NCBI GenBank assembly: GCA_035468985.1 | Contig: DATISF010000064.1 | Span: 124,001-188,000, forward strand | DNA: 64,000 nucleotides | Direction: 5' to 3' | DNA from: DASVHS01 sp035468985 | GTDB taxonomy: Bacteria; Acidobacteriota; Thermoanaerobaculia; Gp7-AA8 | In this document: positions 25,514 through 36,737 of the stretch, piece after piece | How the letters are laid out: every line of letters starts with the position of its first letter | How positions within the stretch are numbered: the first letter of the stretch is position 1 | Notes under the pieces: model-generated | What the model was told of the DNA's origin: nothing | Seen by the model: only the letters and a program-made list of their open reading frames with translations | Databases searched by the model: none | Position numbers and translations under genes: made by a program

Positions 25514-25858
25514 GTGGCGGACGGTGATCGACCGGTAATGCGGCAGCCGCAGGGGCTTGTCGACATCCTCGACAAGATCCTGGACAAGGGTTTGGTCGTC
25601 GCGGGCGACATCAAGGTGTCGCTGGCGAACGTGGAGCTGCTGACGATCCAGTTGCGGCTGGTGATCTGCTCGGTCGACAAGGCCGAGGCCATCGGCATCA
25701 ACTGGTGGAGGTCCGACCGGTTCTTTTCGGCGGACGCGCAGAAGGCGCTGCCCAGCGCCGATGAATTCAACGCGCTGAAGGCGCGCATCCAGCAACTCGA
25801 AAACCAACTCAGCACCCGCGGCACGGCGGGGAAGGCGGGAGAGCGGAAAGGGAGGTAG
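25514..25858 (+). CDS. GvpA-related minor gas vesicle protein (GvpJ/M type)
   Basis: 114 residues from GTG 25514, with GGAGAAAC upstream as ribosome site. LVDILDKILDKGLVVAGDIKVSLANVELLTIQLRLVICSVDKAEAIG follows the GvpA fold, but with a Lys in place of the Trp-Val pair that GvpA carries after GIVVDA. The C-terminal tail is helical (ALKARIQQLENQLS). Members of this type are tip or nucleation proteins. It lies 3 bases before gvpA. Confidence 0.88.
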   Translation: MADGDRPVMRQPQGLVDILDKILDKGLVVAGDIKVSLANVELLTIQLRLVICSVDKAEAIGINWWRSDRFFSADAQKALPSADEFNALKARIQQLENQLSTRGTAGKAGERKGR

Positions 25859-25861
25859 ACG

Positions 25862-26146
25862 ATGGCAGTTGAACGCGCCCCGGGCGGTTCTTCACTGATC
25901 GATGTACTCGATCGAATTCTCGACAAAGGCATCGTCGTCGACGCGTGGGTCAGGATCTCGCTCGTCGGCATCGACCTGATCACCGTCGAGGCTCGCGTCG
26001 TCATCGCGTCGATCGACACGTATCTGAAGTACGCGGAAGCGGTCGGCATCACGCCGATGGTTGCCCGTCCGGCCATTGGACCGGGCGAGGGCGGTGGAAT
26101 GCCCATCGGCGGCGCTGCACCGGTCACGTCGAAGGTTGGCCGATAG
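25862..26146 (+). CDS. gvpA: gas vesicle structural protein GvpA
   Basis: 94 residues. IDVLDRILDKGIVVDAWV, RISLVGIDLITVEARVVIA and SIDTYLKYAEAVG are almost exactly the canonical GvpA sequence, the main rib-forming shell protein. A strong GGGAGG ribosome site precedes it. The tail after residue 68 is Gly- and Pro-rich (RPAIGPGEGGGMPIGG). In many clusters gvpA is first; here it is the last gvp gene, which would be unusual for the most abundant protein unless a separate promoter or strong translation exists. Confidence 0.96.
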   Translation: MAVERAPGGSSLIDVLDRILDKGIVVDAWVRISLVGIDLITVEARVVIASIDTYLKYAEAVGITPMVARPAIGPGEGGGMPIGGAAPVTSKVGR

Positions 26147-26801
26147 CGAAGACGAACGTGCCCGGCTCGATGCGCTGGCCCGGGCCCTGATCCATCGCTT
26201 CCAAAGCGTGCTGGCCGGCATTCAGCCGCACGCCGAGGTGATCAAGCGCGCCGGCAAGAACAACGAACGGATCCTCGGAGCGGCGACGCAGATCGAGATC
26301 GCGTTGCGCCGCGCCCGGTCGATGATGTCGGAGGTCTCCGAGTTGTCGCGGCCGGCAGCGCTCGACATCGAGCCATTCGAAGTCACCGGCTGGTTCGACA
26401 TGCTGCGGCGTGATGTGCAGCCACTTCTGACGAATCCGCTTCAGCTCACGTTCGAAGCCGCTCCCGATCTGGTCGTCTCCGGCGACCGCGAGGAGCTGAC
26501 GCGCGCGGTCGTCAATCTCGTGAACAACGCCGCCGAGTCGATGCCGCAGGGTGGCGCGATCGCCGTGACCGCCCGCGCGGTTGCGGACGGAATCGAAGTG
26601 GCCATCGCCGACGACGGCACAGGCATCGCCGAGGAGATCCTCCCGCACATCTTCGAGCCGCTGTTCACGACCAGGCGCAACGCGTCGGGCCTCGGGCTCG
26701 CGGTCGTTCAGCGGATCGTCGAAGGGCACGGCGGCACCGTGCGCATCGAGAGCGAAACGGGCGTGGGGACGACGGTTACATTGGTGGTGCGGCGCCCTTG
26801 A
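26136..26801 (+). CDS. sensorless histidine kinase overlapping gvpA
   Basis: 221 residues from a TTG at 26136 that overlaps the gvpA end by 11 bases. The phospho-acceptor is probably His20 in LIHRFQSVLAGI. The N box is VVNLVNNAAESM (~126-137), the G1 box IADDGTGIAEE and the G2 region RNASGLGLAVVQRIVEGHGG, so the ATP-binding domain is complete. There is no sensor, PAS or membrane segment, and no response regulator is next to it. Its place suggests coupling of gas vesicle production to a signal, but the input is unknown. It converges on the disrupted S9 peptidase gene with 26 bases shared. Confidence 0.85.
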   Translation: MADSEDERARLDALARALIHRFQSVLAGIQPHAEVIKRAGKNNERILGAATQIEIALRRARSMMSEVSELSRPAALDIEPFEVTGWFDMLRRDVQPLLTNPLQLTFEAAPDLVVSGDREELTRAVVNLVNNAAESMPQGGAIAVTARAVADGIEVAIADDGTGIAEEILPHIFEPLFTTRRNASGLGLAVVQRIVEGHGGTVRIESETGVGTTVTLVVRRP

Positions 26802-28825
26802 CCCGCTGATCGAGCCAGTCGAGCACCGTCGCGTACCACAGCTTCGAGTTCTGCGGCTTCAGCACCCAGTGTCCCTCGTCAGGGAAGTAGAGCAGCTTCG
26901 ACGGGATGCCTTTCCGCTGCAGCGCGGTGAAGAGCTGCAGCACCTGATCGACGGGCACGCGGAAGTCGAGCTCTCCCTGCACGACGAGCGTCGGCGTCTT
27001 GAAGTTCTTTGCGTACCGGTGAGGCGACCACTTCTCGTATTGCTCCGGGTTGTCCCACGGCGTCCCTTTGAACTCCCACTCGGGAAACCAAAGCTCTTCG
27101 GTCACGCGTATTCGGACTCGAGGTTGTAGACGCCGTCATGCGAGACGAGCGCTTTGAATCGATCGGTGTGGCCGAGGATCCAGTCGATCATGTAGCCGCC
27201 GTAGGAGGCGCCGGCGGCACCGATGTGATCCGCATCGACGTACGGCAACGCCGCGAACTTGTCGACGCCGTTCATGATGTCGACGTACGGCCGCCCGCCC
27301 CAGTCGCCGGAGATCTGTTCGACGAACTGCTGCCCGAAGCCCGTGGAGCCGCGCGGATTCGGCATGAAGATGACGTAGCCGTGCGCCGCGAACATCAACG
27401 CGTTCCAGCGATAGGTCCAGCCGTTGTTCCACGCGCCCTGCGGTCCGCCGTGGATCAGGACGATGGCCGGATATTTCTTCGTCTTGTCGAATGCGGGCGG
27501 GAAAACGATCCAGCCCTGGATCGGTGTGTTGTCGGCGCCGTTCCAGTGGAAATTTTCGAAGCTGCCGAGGTTCAGCGTCGCCACGAGGGAGTCGTTCTCA
27601 TGGGTGAGGCGTGTGGCAGCGCCGGCGGCACGCGCATAGATCTCGTTCGGCCGCATCAGGGTGGCGAGATCGAAGTAGATCGTCTTGCCGTCGCCGCTCA
27701 CTGCTAGCGCGCTCGCCGAACCGCCGGAGTGGATCTTCATGTATTTGCCGCTGTCGATCTTTAGTTCGTAAATCGGCTCTTCGGCCGCTTCGTCGGCGGT
27801 GAAGTAGATCGTCTTGCTGTCGGGCGACCACGTGAACGACTCGATCCAGTTGGGGAACTCCTGCGCGATGCGCGTGTGCGTGCCTTTCGCGCGGTCGTAG
27901 AGCCACAACTCCCAGAGATCGGACTCGTATCCGGGCCGCATCTGCGAGCGATAGGCGATCCAGCGGCCGTCGGGTGAGTACTTCGGCGAGGTGTCGGCGC
28001 CGCGGCGCGTGGTGATCCTCTTCGATTCGCCACCGGCGACAGGCACGATGAACAGATCGGAGTTGGTCGAGATCGCCGGCTGCTCGTCCGTGTTCCGAGC
28101 GAAGACGAGCTCGCGCCCGTCGGGCGAGATGTCGAATTCGTCGCCGCCGCCGAGGGAGAAGGGCGGAGCATCGAACGCGCCGGGGGTGAGGTCGCGCGGC
28201 GCGCCTGTGAGCGGGTAGAGCACGATGTGCGATCGAGTCGGCTCCTGCCAGGCCGTCCAGTGACGATAAAGCAAGCTGGTAATGATGCGTCCTTTTGATG
28301 GCTGTTTTACGGCGGCCGAGGTTTTGTCCTTGACGCATTGCCGGTCGACGCCGCAGTCGGGGTCGATGTCGGAGACCAGAAGGAGGCCCGAGCCGTCCGG
28401 CATCCACTTCACGCTCGCCGCGCCGCCCTGCAGATCGGTCAGCTTGCGCGACGTGTTGGCGGCGACGTCGTAGAGCCAGAGCTGCTTGGCTCCGCCATCG
28501 CGGTTCGAGACGTAGGCGATGGTCTTCCCATCGGGCGACCATGCCGGACCTTCGTCCTGCTTCACGCCGTCGGTGATCTTTCGCGATTCGCCGCCGGCAG
28601 ACGGGACGAGGTAGATCGCGCTGTGCCGGTAATTCGCCGGCAGGTCGATCGTGCTCGCGTCGTACGCGATCCACTTTCCGTCCGGCGACACCTGCGGCGC
28701 GCCGATGCGGCGGAACGCCATCATGTCCTCGAAGTTGAAGGGATGCGTCTGCGCGAATGCGGCCGAGGCAACGAAGAATGCCGCAAGCGCAATCCTGAAT
28801 CCTGAATCCCGAATCTCGTTTTCAT
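26776..28825 (-). pseudogene. S9 prolyl-oligopeptidase family peptidase with two frame disruptions
   Basis: The body (residues from MMAFRRIGAPQVSPDGKWIAY) shows a beta-propeller with SPDG repeats, then the alpha/beta-hydrolase part: GAAGASYGGYM carries the nucleophile Ser, and the His lies in PDEGHWVLKPQN. Lesion 1: near 28797-28816, two extra 7-base units shift the frame between an ATG at 28825 (overlapping the upstream gene's stop) and the rest of a good signal peptide (ALAAFFVASAAFAQ). Lesion 2: at about 27103-27110, TACGCGTGACC where TACGGCGTGACC would keep frame; a missing G splits the catalytic domain into two frames, the second restarting at GTG. If both are real the gene is inactive or expressed only after frame changes. 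Confidence 0.8.
28797..28816. repeat. heptamer repeat GGATTCA in the S9 signal-peptide region
   Basis: Reading leftward, GGGATTCAGGATTCAGGATTG is a 7-base-period repeat. Removing two units restores a continuous frame MKTRFGIALAAFFVASAAFAQ from ATG 28825. Confidence 0.85.
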
Positions 28826-30447
28826 CGTATGTATCCCAAGCTCCTCAGGCTCTGGTAGTACTCGTCGTTCAGCTTTGGTCGCTCTTCGCTTCGAATTCGG
28901 TTGCCGTACGAAGCGATTCGCGATGTGACCGAGTGGCCCGGCATCTCCTTCGACGCCGGGAAGCCCGCAAGATCGCACAGCAGGGGAGCGATGTCGAACG
29001 CCGAGTCCGGTTGTTTGTCGATCGGAAGCGTTGCCGCGACGACCGCGCGGCCGCTCTGCGATTCTCCCGGCATCCCCGCCAGAAGAACGTCGTAGCCGCG
29101 ATGACGCAACTCGCGGACCAGTGCGAGAACGCCGTCGAGCGCGCGGATGGACATGGCCAGGCGCGCGGCTGGATCTCCGGCGGCGCGATTGAGAATGACG
29201 TCAAGGGCCGGCAGGTAGACCGTCGCGAATCGAGGATGCCCCTCGTCGATGCCCTGAAGAAACCGCCGGATCGCGCCGGAGTCGACCGCCAGGGCGTCAC
29301 CATGCGCGGCGGAGAAGATCGACTCCTGGCCGACCGAGGTGAGCGCGCCGCTTCTGAGGTCGGGAGCGGTCCACCAGTTGACGGCCAGCGACGGCACGCC
29401 GCGTCCCGCGAAAATCTCCCAGACGAAATCGCGGCGCCGGATCGTCGGCGGCAGCGGCAGCCGCTTGCCGGCGTGGCGCAGCACGACGTCCGCGCGCGAG
29501 ACGCTCTGAAGGATGTGCGCTCCGCCGGCGAGCTGCACGCCCTCGAGCGCGTGCACTCCGTGCAGCGAGGCCGGTACTCCAGTCCCGACCGAGGCCCAGC
29601 GCTCGGTCGTCGATGTGCCGGCAATTCGAGGAACCGCGGCGGCCGATTGGAACTCACCGGCGAGATCGGGCCGCGACCGGAGAATTGCATCGGACAGTCC
29701 GTCCACGGCGATCAGGGCGACGTGGCGCTGCATCGGAGTCGTCACCACCTGCAGCGGCGGCCCCTCGTGCCGCTCCGGAGCGGCATACGCGGGGACCAGC
29801 AGCAGCGCGATCAGCACTGCCGCGCCAGCGCCGAGCGGAATCGTGCGCGGCTTCTGATGAATGGCCGGAATGCGCTTCAGCTCGTAGATGGTGAACGACA
29901 GCAACGCCGCGGAGACGACGATCGACGAAACGACGAACAGGATCACCGCCAGTGCACCGCCTGCGAGCAGCTCCGGCCGCGAGGCGGGAACGTCGAATTC
30001 GAACCACCAGAGCGCGAGCGGCACGATCAGCAGCGCGCTCGCGACGATCGAGACGATGAGCAGTCCGCGCGAGGTGTCGATCGGCAGCTCCGGGCGGATC
30101 TTCATCAGCAGTGCGACCGCCACCACGAGCGCAAACGCGATCACGAACCACGCCGCCGCGTAGATCACGAACATCTCCAGCGTCTCGACGGCGCTCACCG
30201 GATGATTGCGCACGATCATGATTGCCACGCAGGGCAAGGCCGCAAACACCGCCATGAGAAGCGCCGCTTTCGCCGCCACCGTAGCGAGCTCAGCCCAGAA
30301 CGTGCGCGAGCTCCACGGGTCGAGCGCGAACCACCGTTCGATGCCGTGACTCAGATATCCGCGCTGCCGAAGCTGTTCGCGGAGTCCCTCGACGTTCGTC
30401 ACGCGCGGATCGTACTTCGTTCGACGCCGGAATGACGTGACCGCCAA
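28822..30447 (-). CDS. membrane protein with alkaline-phosphatase-superfamily domain
   Basis: 541 residues from a TTG start. About six hydrophobic helices lie in residues 45-220 (AALLMAVFAALPCVAIMIV, LLIVSIVASALLIVPLALWW, and others). The rest contains VALIAVDGLSDAIL and GTSTTERWASVGTGVPASLHG, the metal-binding Asp and nucleophile region of the phosphodiesterase/phosphatase superfamily. The substrate is unknown; AP-superfamily transferases and hydrolases of this type can modify surface lipids. Its stop overlaps the ATG of the S9 peptidase (ATGA), so both were made as an operon. It is divergent from the M50 gene by 25 bases. Confidence 0.75.
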   Translation of the reverse strand: MAVTSFRRRTKYDPRVTNVEGLREQLRQRGYLSHGIERWFALDPWSSRTFWAELATVAAKAALLMAVFAALPCVAIMIVRNHPVSAVETLEMFVIYAAAWFVIAFALVVAVALLMKIRPELPIDTSRGLLIVSIVASALLIVPLALWWFEFDVPASRPELLAGGALAVILFVVSSIVVSAALLSFTIYELKRIPAIHQKPRTIPLGAGAAVLIALLLVPAYAAPERHEGPPLQVVTTPMQRHVALIAVDGLSDAILRSRPDLAGEFQSAAAVPRIAGTSTTERWASVGTGVPASLHGVHALEGVQLAGGAHILQSVSRADVVLRHAGKRLPLPPTIRRRDFVWEIFAGRGVPSLAVNWWTAPDLRSGALTSVGQESIFSAAHGDALAVDSGAIRRFLQGIDEGHPRFATVYLPALDVILNRAAGDPAARLAMSIRALDGVLALVRELRHRGYDVLLAGMPGESQSGRAVVAATLPIDKQPDSAFDIAPLLCDLAGFPASKEMPGHSVTSRIASYGNRIRSEERPKLNDEYYQSLRSLGYIR

Positions 30448-30472
30448 TTGGTTCTACATACGCAGGTCCTTG

Positions 30473-31303
30473 ATGGAATCAGCAGCATCCGAACCGAAGA
30501 AGCGGACGCTCTCCCGAGCGATCTCCGGCTTTCTTCTGCTCGTCGGCCTGGCGCTGCTGAAGCTCAAGGCGCTGGCGATCCTGCTCATCGAAAAGTTCCG
30601 GCTCCTGCTCGTCAACCCGTTCGAAGGCTTTGGCGCGATGCAGTTCGGCGTCGCTGCCGGGTCGATCGTCGTCACGATCGCCGCCTACGCCACGAAGTTC
30701 CGGTTCGGGCTCGTCGTCGGATTCGTACTGGTCACCCTGATTCACGAGATTGGTCACGCCGTCGCCATCCGGGCCAAAGGCCTTCGCGCCGGCTTCATGG
30801 TCTTCATCCCGTTCATCGGCGGGGCGGTGACGCTCAAGGACCAGCCGCGCTCCGCGTACGACGACGCCCAGATCGGCCTGGCCGGTCCGATCGCCGGCAC
30901 CGCCGCGTCGCTGATCTCGCTCCAGATCTTCAAGTGGACCGGCAATCCGCTCTACCTGCTGATCGCCCTGGCCGGTTTCATCCTCAACATGATCAACCTC
31001 GTCCCCCTCGGCCTTCTCGACGGCGGACGCATCTCCGCCGCGGTGACGAAGTGGATGTGGGTTTTCGGCGGGGCGATCCTGACGTACAAGGTGTTCAAGC
31101 AGCCGAACCCGCTGCTGATCCTGATCCTGGTGTTAGCCGTGTTCCAGGTCTATGCCTCGATCCTGCGGGAAAAGGAAGGCTCGTTTTACGAGATCAGCGG
31201 AGCGCAGCGCGCCGCGATCGCGGTGGCGTATTTCTCGCTGGTAATTTTTCTTGGACACCAGACGTTTCTGGCCATCGACCGGGTCGCCTCGCTGGCCCGG
31301 TGA
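30473..31303 (+). CDS. site-2 protease family (M50) membrane metalloprotease
   Basis: 276 residues from ATG 30473. The active site HEIGH (91-95) lies in a membrane helix, with the second ligand region LGLLDGG (179-185) in a later helix. The zinc ligands are thus His91, His95 and the Asp of LDGG. Several hydrophobic segments before and after fit the family. There is no PDZ or CBS domain. Such proteases cut membrane-anchored regulators; its substrate is unknown. Confidence 0.9.
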   Translation: MESAASEPKKRTLSRAISGFLLLVGLALLKLKALAILLIEKFRLLLVNPFEGFGAMQFGVAAGSIVVTIAAYATKFRFGLVVGFVLVTLIHEIGHAVAIRAKGLRAGFMVFIPFIGGAVTLKDQPRSAYDDAQIGLAGPIAGTAASLISLQIFKWTGNPLYLLIALAGFILNMINLVPLGLLDGGRISAAVTKWMWVFGGAILTYKVFKQPNPLLILILVLAVFQVYASILREKEGSFYEISGAQRAAIAVAYFSLVIFLGHQTFLAIDRVASLAR

Positions 31304-31322
31304 TACTCTTACCGGCCGCTGT

Positions 31323-31565
31323 ATGAACCTTTATCTCGTTTTGGCCATCGCGCTCGGCGCAATTTCCGGAGTCGTCGAGGCTCCGGTGATGCGACCCGTG
31401 GAGGTCGTACGCCGTGACGTGCGTGCCGAGCAGCGCGTCCGGAAGATGCGGCGCGCGGTCGTTGGTCGCAGGTCATCGGTCGTCGGGCCTCTGAGCCCCA
31501 CGACCTACGACCGACGACCGACGACCATCCTCAACGCCGCCCCCCGCGCCCCAGCATTCGCGTAG
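31323..31565 (+). CDS. possible small exported peptide (doubtful)
   Basis: 80 residues from ATG 31323. The first ~20 residues MNLYLVLAIALGAISGVVEA look like a signal peptide or single helix. After residue 40 the sequence is encoded by a heptamer repeat (VVGRRSSVVGPLSPTTYDRR), so the real protein, if any, is short or recently altered. No strong ribosome site. Apart from this and the repeat, the 300 bases before secA show nothing. Confidence 0.3.
   Translation: MNLYLVLAIALGAISGVVEAPVMRPVEVVRRDVRAEQRVRKMRRAVVGRRSSVVGPLSPTTYDRRPTTILNAAPRAPAFA
31447..31530. repeat. inverted pair of GGTCGT heptamer repeats upstream of secA
   Basis: GTTGGTCGCAGGTCATCGGTC faces GACCTACGACCGACGACCGAC with a spacer of about 25 bases; the unit family is the same as at 19407-19501. 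Confidence 0.75.
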
Positions 31566-31605
31566 AGCGCCTTTCTCTCCGCACGTTCATCGCTGGGGTA
31601 CCTCC

Positions 31606-34313
<2,708 letters not shown>

Positions 34314-34332
<19 letters not shown>

Positions 34333-34363
34333 CGGAGCACCGGGTTCAGCCGGCGCTCCCATG
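34314..34363. repeat. palindromic repeat covering secA end and next start
   Basis: CCATGGAGCCGCGGCGTAACG and CCGGCGCTCCCATG face each other. The left arm holds the end of secA including its stop, the right arm ends with the ATG of the carbamoyltransferase gene. Confidence 0.75.
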
Positions 34364-36190
34364 AACATCCTCGGAATCAGCGCCTACTACCACGACAGCG
34401 CCGCGGCGCTCATCCGCGACGGCGAGATCGTGGCGGCTGCACAGGAAGAGCGGTTCACTCGCAAGAAGGGCGATCACAGGTTTCCGAGTCAGTCGCTGGC
34501 CTACGTTCTGAAAGCCGGCGGCTTGCGCTCAATCAACGACGCCGACTACCTCGTCTTCTATGACAAGCCGCTCCTGAAGTTCGAGCGCCTGCTCAGCACG
34601 TACGTCGCGTACGCGCCGAGCGGCGTCCGCTCGTTCATCAAAGCGATGCCGCTTTGGCTGAAGGAAAAGCTGCACATGCCGCGCGAGATCCGGAAGCTCA
34701 CCGGATACAACGGCAGGATCCTCTTCACGCAGCATCACGAGGCGCACGCGGCGAGCGCGTTCTACCCGTCGCCGTTCGACGAGGCGGCGATCATCTGCTT
34801 CGATGGAGTGGGCGAATGGGCCACGACGAGTCTGTGGATCGGTCAAGGCTATCGCATCGAGCCCGTGAAGGAGATCCGCTTCCCGCACTCCCTCGGCCTT
34901 CTGTACTCGGCATTCACGTACTACACGGGATTCAAAGTGAATTCCGGCGAATACAAGGTGATGGGACTGGCGCCGTACGGGCAGCCGAAGTTCGCCGATG
35001 CGATCCGCAAGCATCTGATCGAGATTCACGACGACGGGTCGTTCCGCATGCATCTCGAGTACTTCAACTACGCGCAGGGACTGACGATGACGAACGAGCG
35101 TTTCCATCGTCTGTTCGGCGGCTCGCCGCGCGAGCCGGAGACGATGCTCACGCAGCGCGATCTCGATCTCGCCGCGAGCATCCAGGAAGTCACCGAAGAG
35201 GTGATGCTCAAGATCGCCCGCAACGCCGCGCGCGAGACCGGGCAGCGCAATCTCTGCATGGCCGGCGGCGTGGCCCTCAACTGCGTGGGCAACGGCAAGA
35301 TCCTGCGCGACCGCTCGTTCGACGACATCTGGATCCAGCCGGCGGCGGGGGATGCGGGCGGGGCGGTGGGGGCGGGGCTGGCGGCGTGGAACATGTATGG
35401 AGCACCGGCTTCTGCCGGTGGGGCCCGGCGAAAGGCGCTCGATTTGGACGCTCAGAACGGCTCCTACCTCGGACCCGGTTTTTCGCAGAGTGAGATCGAG
35501 TCGTTCCTTCGCGATCAATCCGCTCCGTACACGATCGTCGACGACGCGCAGCTGCTTCCGCGCCTCGCACGATTCATCGCCGATGGCAAAGTGATCGGCT
35601 GGTTCAGCGGGCGGATGGAGTTCGGTCCGCGCGCGCTCGGGGCGCGATCGATCATCGGCGACGCGCGCAATCCCGAGATGCAGAAGCGCATGAACCTGAA
35701 GATCAAGTTCCGCGAGTCCTTCCGGCCGTTCGCGCCGGCGGTTCTCGCCGAGCGCGTTCACGAGTGGTTCGATCTCGACCGGCCAAGCCCGTACATGCTC
35801 CTGGTCGCCGATGTGAAGAAAGAGCACCAGATCCCGATGACCGACGAGCAGCAGAGGCTCTTCGGCATCGACAAGCTGAACGTGAAGCGGTCGTCGATTC
35901 CGGCGGTCACGCACGTCGACTACTCGGCGCGCGTGCAGACCGTCCATCGCCAGACCAACCCGCGCTTTCACAGCCTCATCTCGGAATTTCACGGGCTCAC
36001 CGGTTGTCCGGTCGTCGTGAACACGTCATTCAATGTCCGCGGCGAGCCGATCGTCTGCACGCCCGCGGACGCGTATCAATGTTTCATGAACACCGACATC
36101 GACGTCCTGGTCCTCGAGAACGCGCTTCTGATGAAGGAAGACCAGCCGCGCGCGGCGAGCGGAGCGAAACGTGACTTCGAGCTTGATTGA
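34361..36190 (+). CDS. carbamoyltransferase (NodU/TobZ family)
   Basis: 609 residues from ATG 34361. The start ILGISAYYHDSAAAL and HHEAHAASAFY (HHEAH at 125-129) mark the N-terminal carbamoyl-adenylate domain; the later YrdC-like part has WFSGRMEFGPRALGARSIIGD and FRPFAPAVL. It transfers a carbamoyl group from carbamoyl phosphate to a hydroxyl of a sugar or secondary metabolite. The downstream SxtJ, DUF5989 and SGNH genes are typical companions. At about residues 345-357 an in-frame palindromic repeat has added MYGAPASAGGARR. Confidence 0.9.
   Translation: MNILGISAYYHDSAAALIRDGEIVAAAQEERFTRKKGDHRFPSQSLAYVLKAGGLRSINDADYLVFYDKPLLKFERLLSTYVAYAPSGVRSFIKAMPLWLKEKLHMPREIRKLTGYNGRILFTQHHEAHAASAFYPSPFDEAAIICFDGVGEWATTSLWIGQGYRIEPVKEIRFPHSLGLLYSAFTYYTGFKVNSGEYKVMGLAPYGQPKFADAIRKHLIEIHDDGSFRMHLEYFNYAQGLTMTNERFHRLFGGSPREPETMLTQRDLDLAASIQEVTEEVMLKIARNAARETGQRNLCMAGGVALNCVGNGKILRDRSFDDIWIQPAAGDAGGAVGAGLAAWNMYGAPASAGGARRKALDLDAQNGSYLGPGFSQSEIESFLRDQSAPYTIVDDAQLLPRLARFIADGKVIGWFSGRMEFGPRALGARSIIGDARNPEMQKRMNLKIKFRESFRPFAPAVLAERVHEWFDLDRPSPYMLLVADVKKEHQIPMTDEQQRLFGIDKLNVKRSSIPAVTHVDYSARVQTVHRQTNPRFHSLISEFHGLTGCPVVVNTSFNVRGEPIVCTPADAYQCFMNTDIDVLVLENALLMKEDQPRAASGAKRDFELD
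35393..35430. repeat. palindromic repeat in frame within the carbamoyltransferase gene
   Basis: ATGGAGCACCGGCTTCTGCC followed by GGTGGGGCCC. The same core (GGAGC..CCGGCTTC.GCCGG) is at 13445. Here it stays in frame and encodes GAPASAG, as it does there. Confidence 0.75.
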
Positions 36191-36581
36191 GAGCGGGGCA
36201 CCGGCGCGGAAGCAGCTCGTGACCTTCGGGATCACCATGGCCGCGGCGTTCGTCGTTCTCGCGCTCCTGCGCCTCTGGCGGCGGGGCGCGGACGGCCTGG
36301 CCATCGCCGTGTTCATCGTCGCCGCGCTCTTCGCCCTCGCCACGCTCGCTCCCGGCATCCTCGCTCCGGTTTACCGGTGGTGGATGCGTTTCGCCGAGGC
36401 GCTGGGATGGATCAACACGCGCGTGCTTCTGATCCTCATCTTCTATCTCGTGGTCACGCCACTCGGCCTGATCATGCGCATCGCCCGGCGTTCGCCGCTC
36501 GATACCGCGCAAAAGGATTCCTACTGGACACCGGCGGCCCGAAGCTCGTACGGTGATCGCCACTACGAGAAACAGTTCTGA
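36171..36581 (+). CDS. SxtJ-family membrane protein
   Basis: 136 residues from a GTG inside the end of the carbamoyltransferase gene (20 bases overlap). Three hydrophobic helices are visible (FGITMAAAFVVLALLRLW, LAIAVFIVAALFALATLA and RVLLILIFYLVVTPLGLIM). The TPLGLIMRIARRSPLD end with the later YWTPAARSSY is typical of SxtJ-like proteins, which sit next to carbamoyltransferases in saxitoxin and many surface-polysaccharide loci. Exact function unknown. Confidence 0.85.
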   Translation: MTSSLIESGAPARKQLVTFGITMAAAFVVLALLRLWRRGADGLAIAVFIVAALFALATLAPGILAPVYRWWMRFAEALGWINTRVLLILIFYLVVTPLGLIMRIARRSPLDTAQKDSYWTPAARSSYGDRHYEKQF

Positions 36582-36733
36582 TGTTTGACCTGGCCAAAGA
36601 GTTCTACCAGTACATTCGCGAACGGAAGAAGCTCTGGATGCTGCCGCTCGTGTTCATCCTGCTGCTGCTCTCCGGGATCATCACGCTGACCGCCGGCTCG
36701 GCGCTGGCGCCGTTCATCTATTCATTGTTCTGA
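36581..36733 (+). CDS. DUF5989-type small membrane protein
   Basis: 50 residues, too short for most gene finders. It starts at an ATG whose A is also the last base of the previous stop (TGATG). MFDLAKEFYQYIRERKKLW is followed by one membrane helix LPLVFILLLLSGIITL and the end SALAPFIYSLF, which matches the small proteins that accompany SxtJ and carbamoyltransferase. It is probably an inner-membrane partner of them. Confidence 0.85.
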   Translation: MFDLAKEFYQYIRERKKLWMLPLVFILLLLSGIITLTAGSALAPFIYSLF

Positions 36734-36737
36734 ACGA

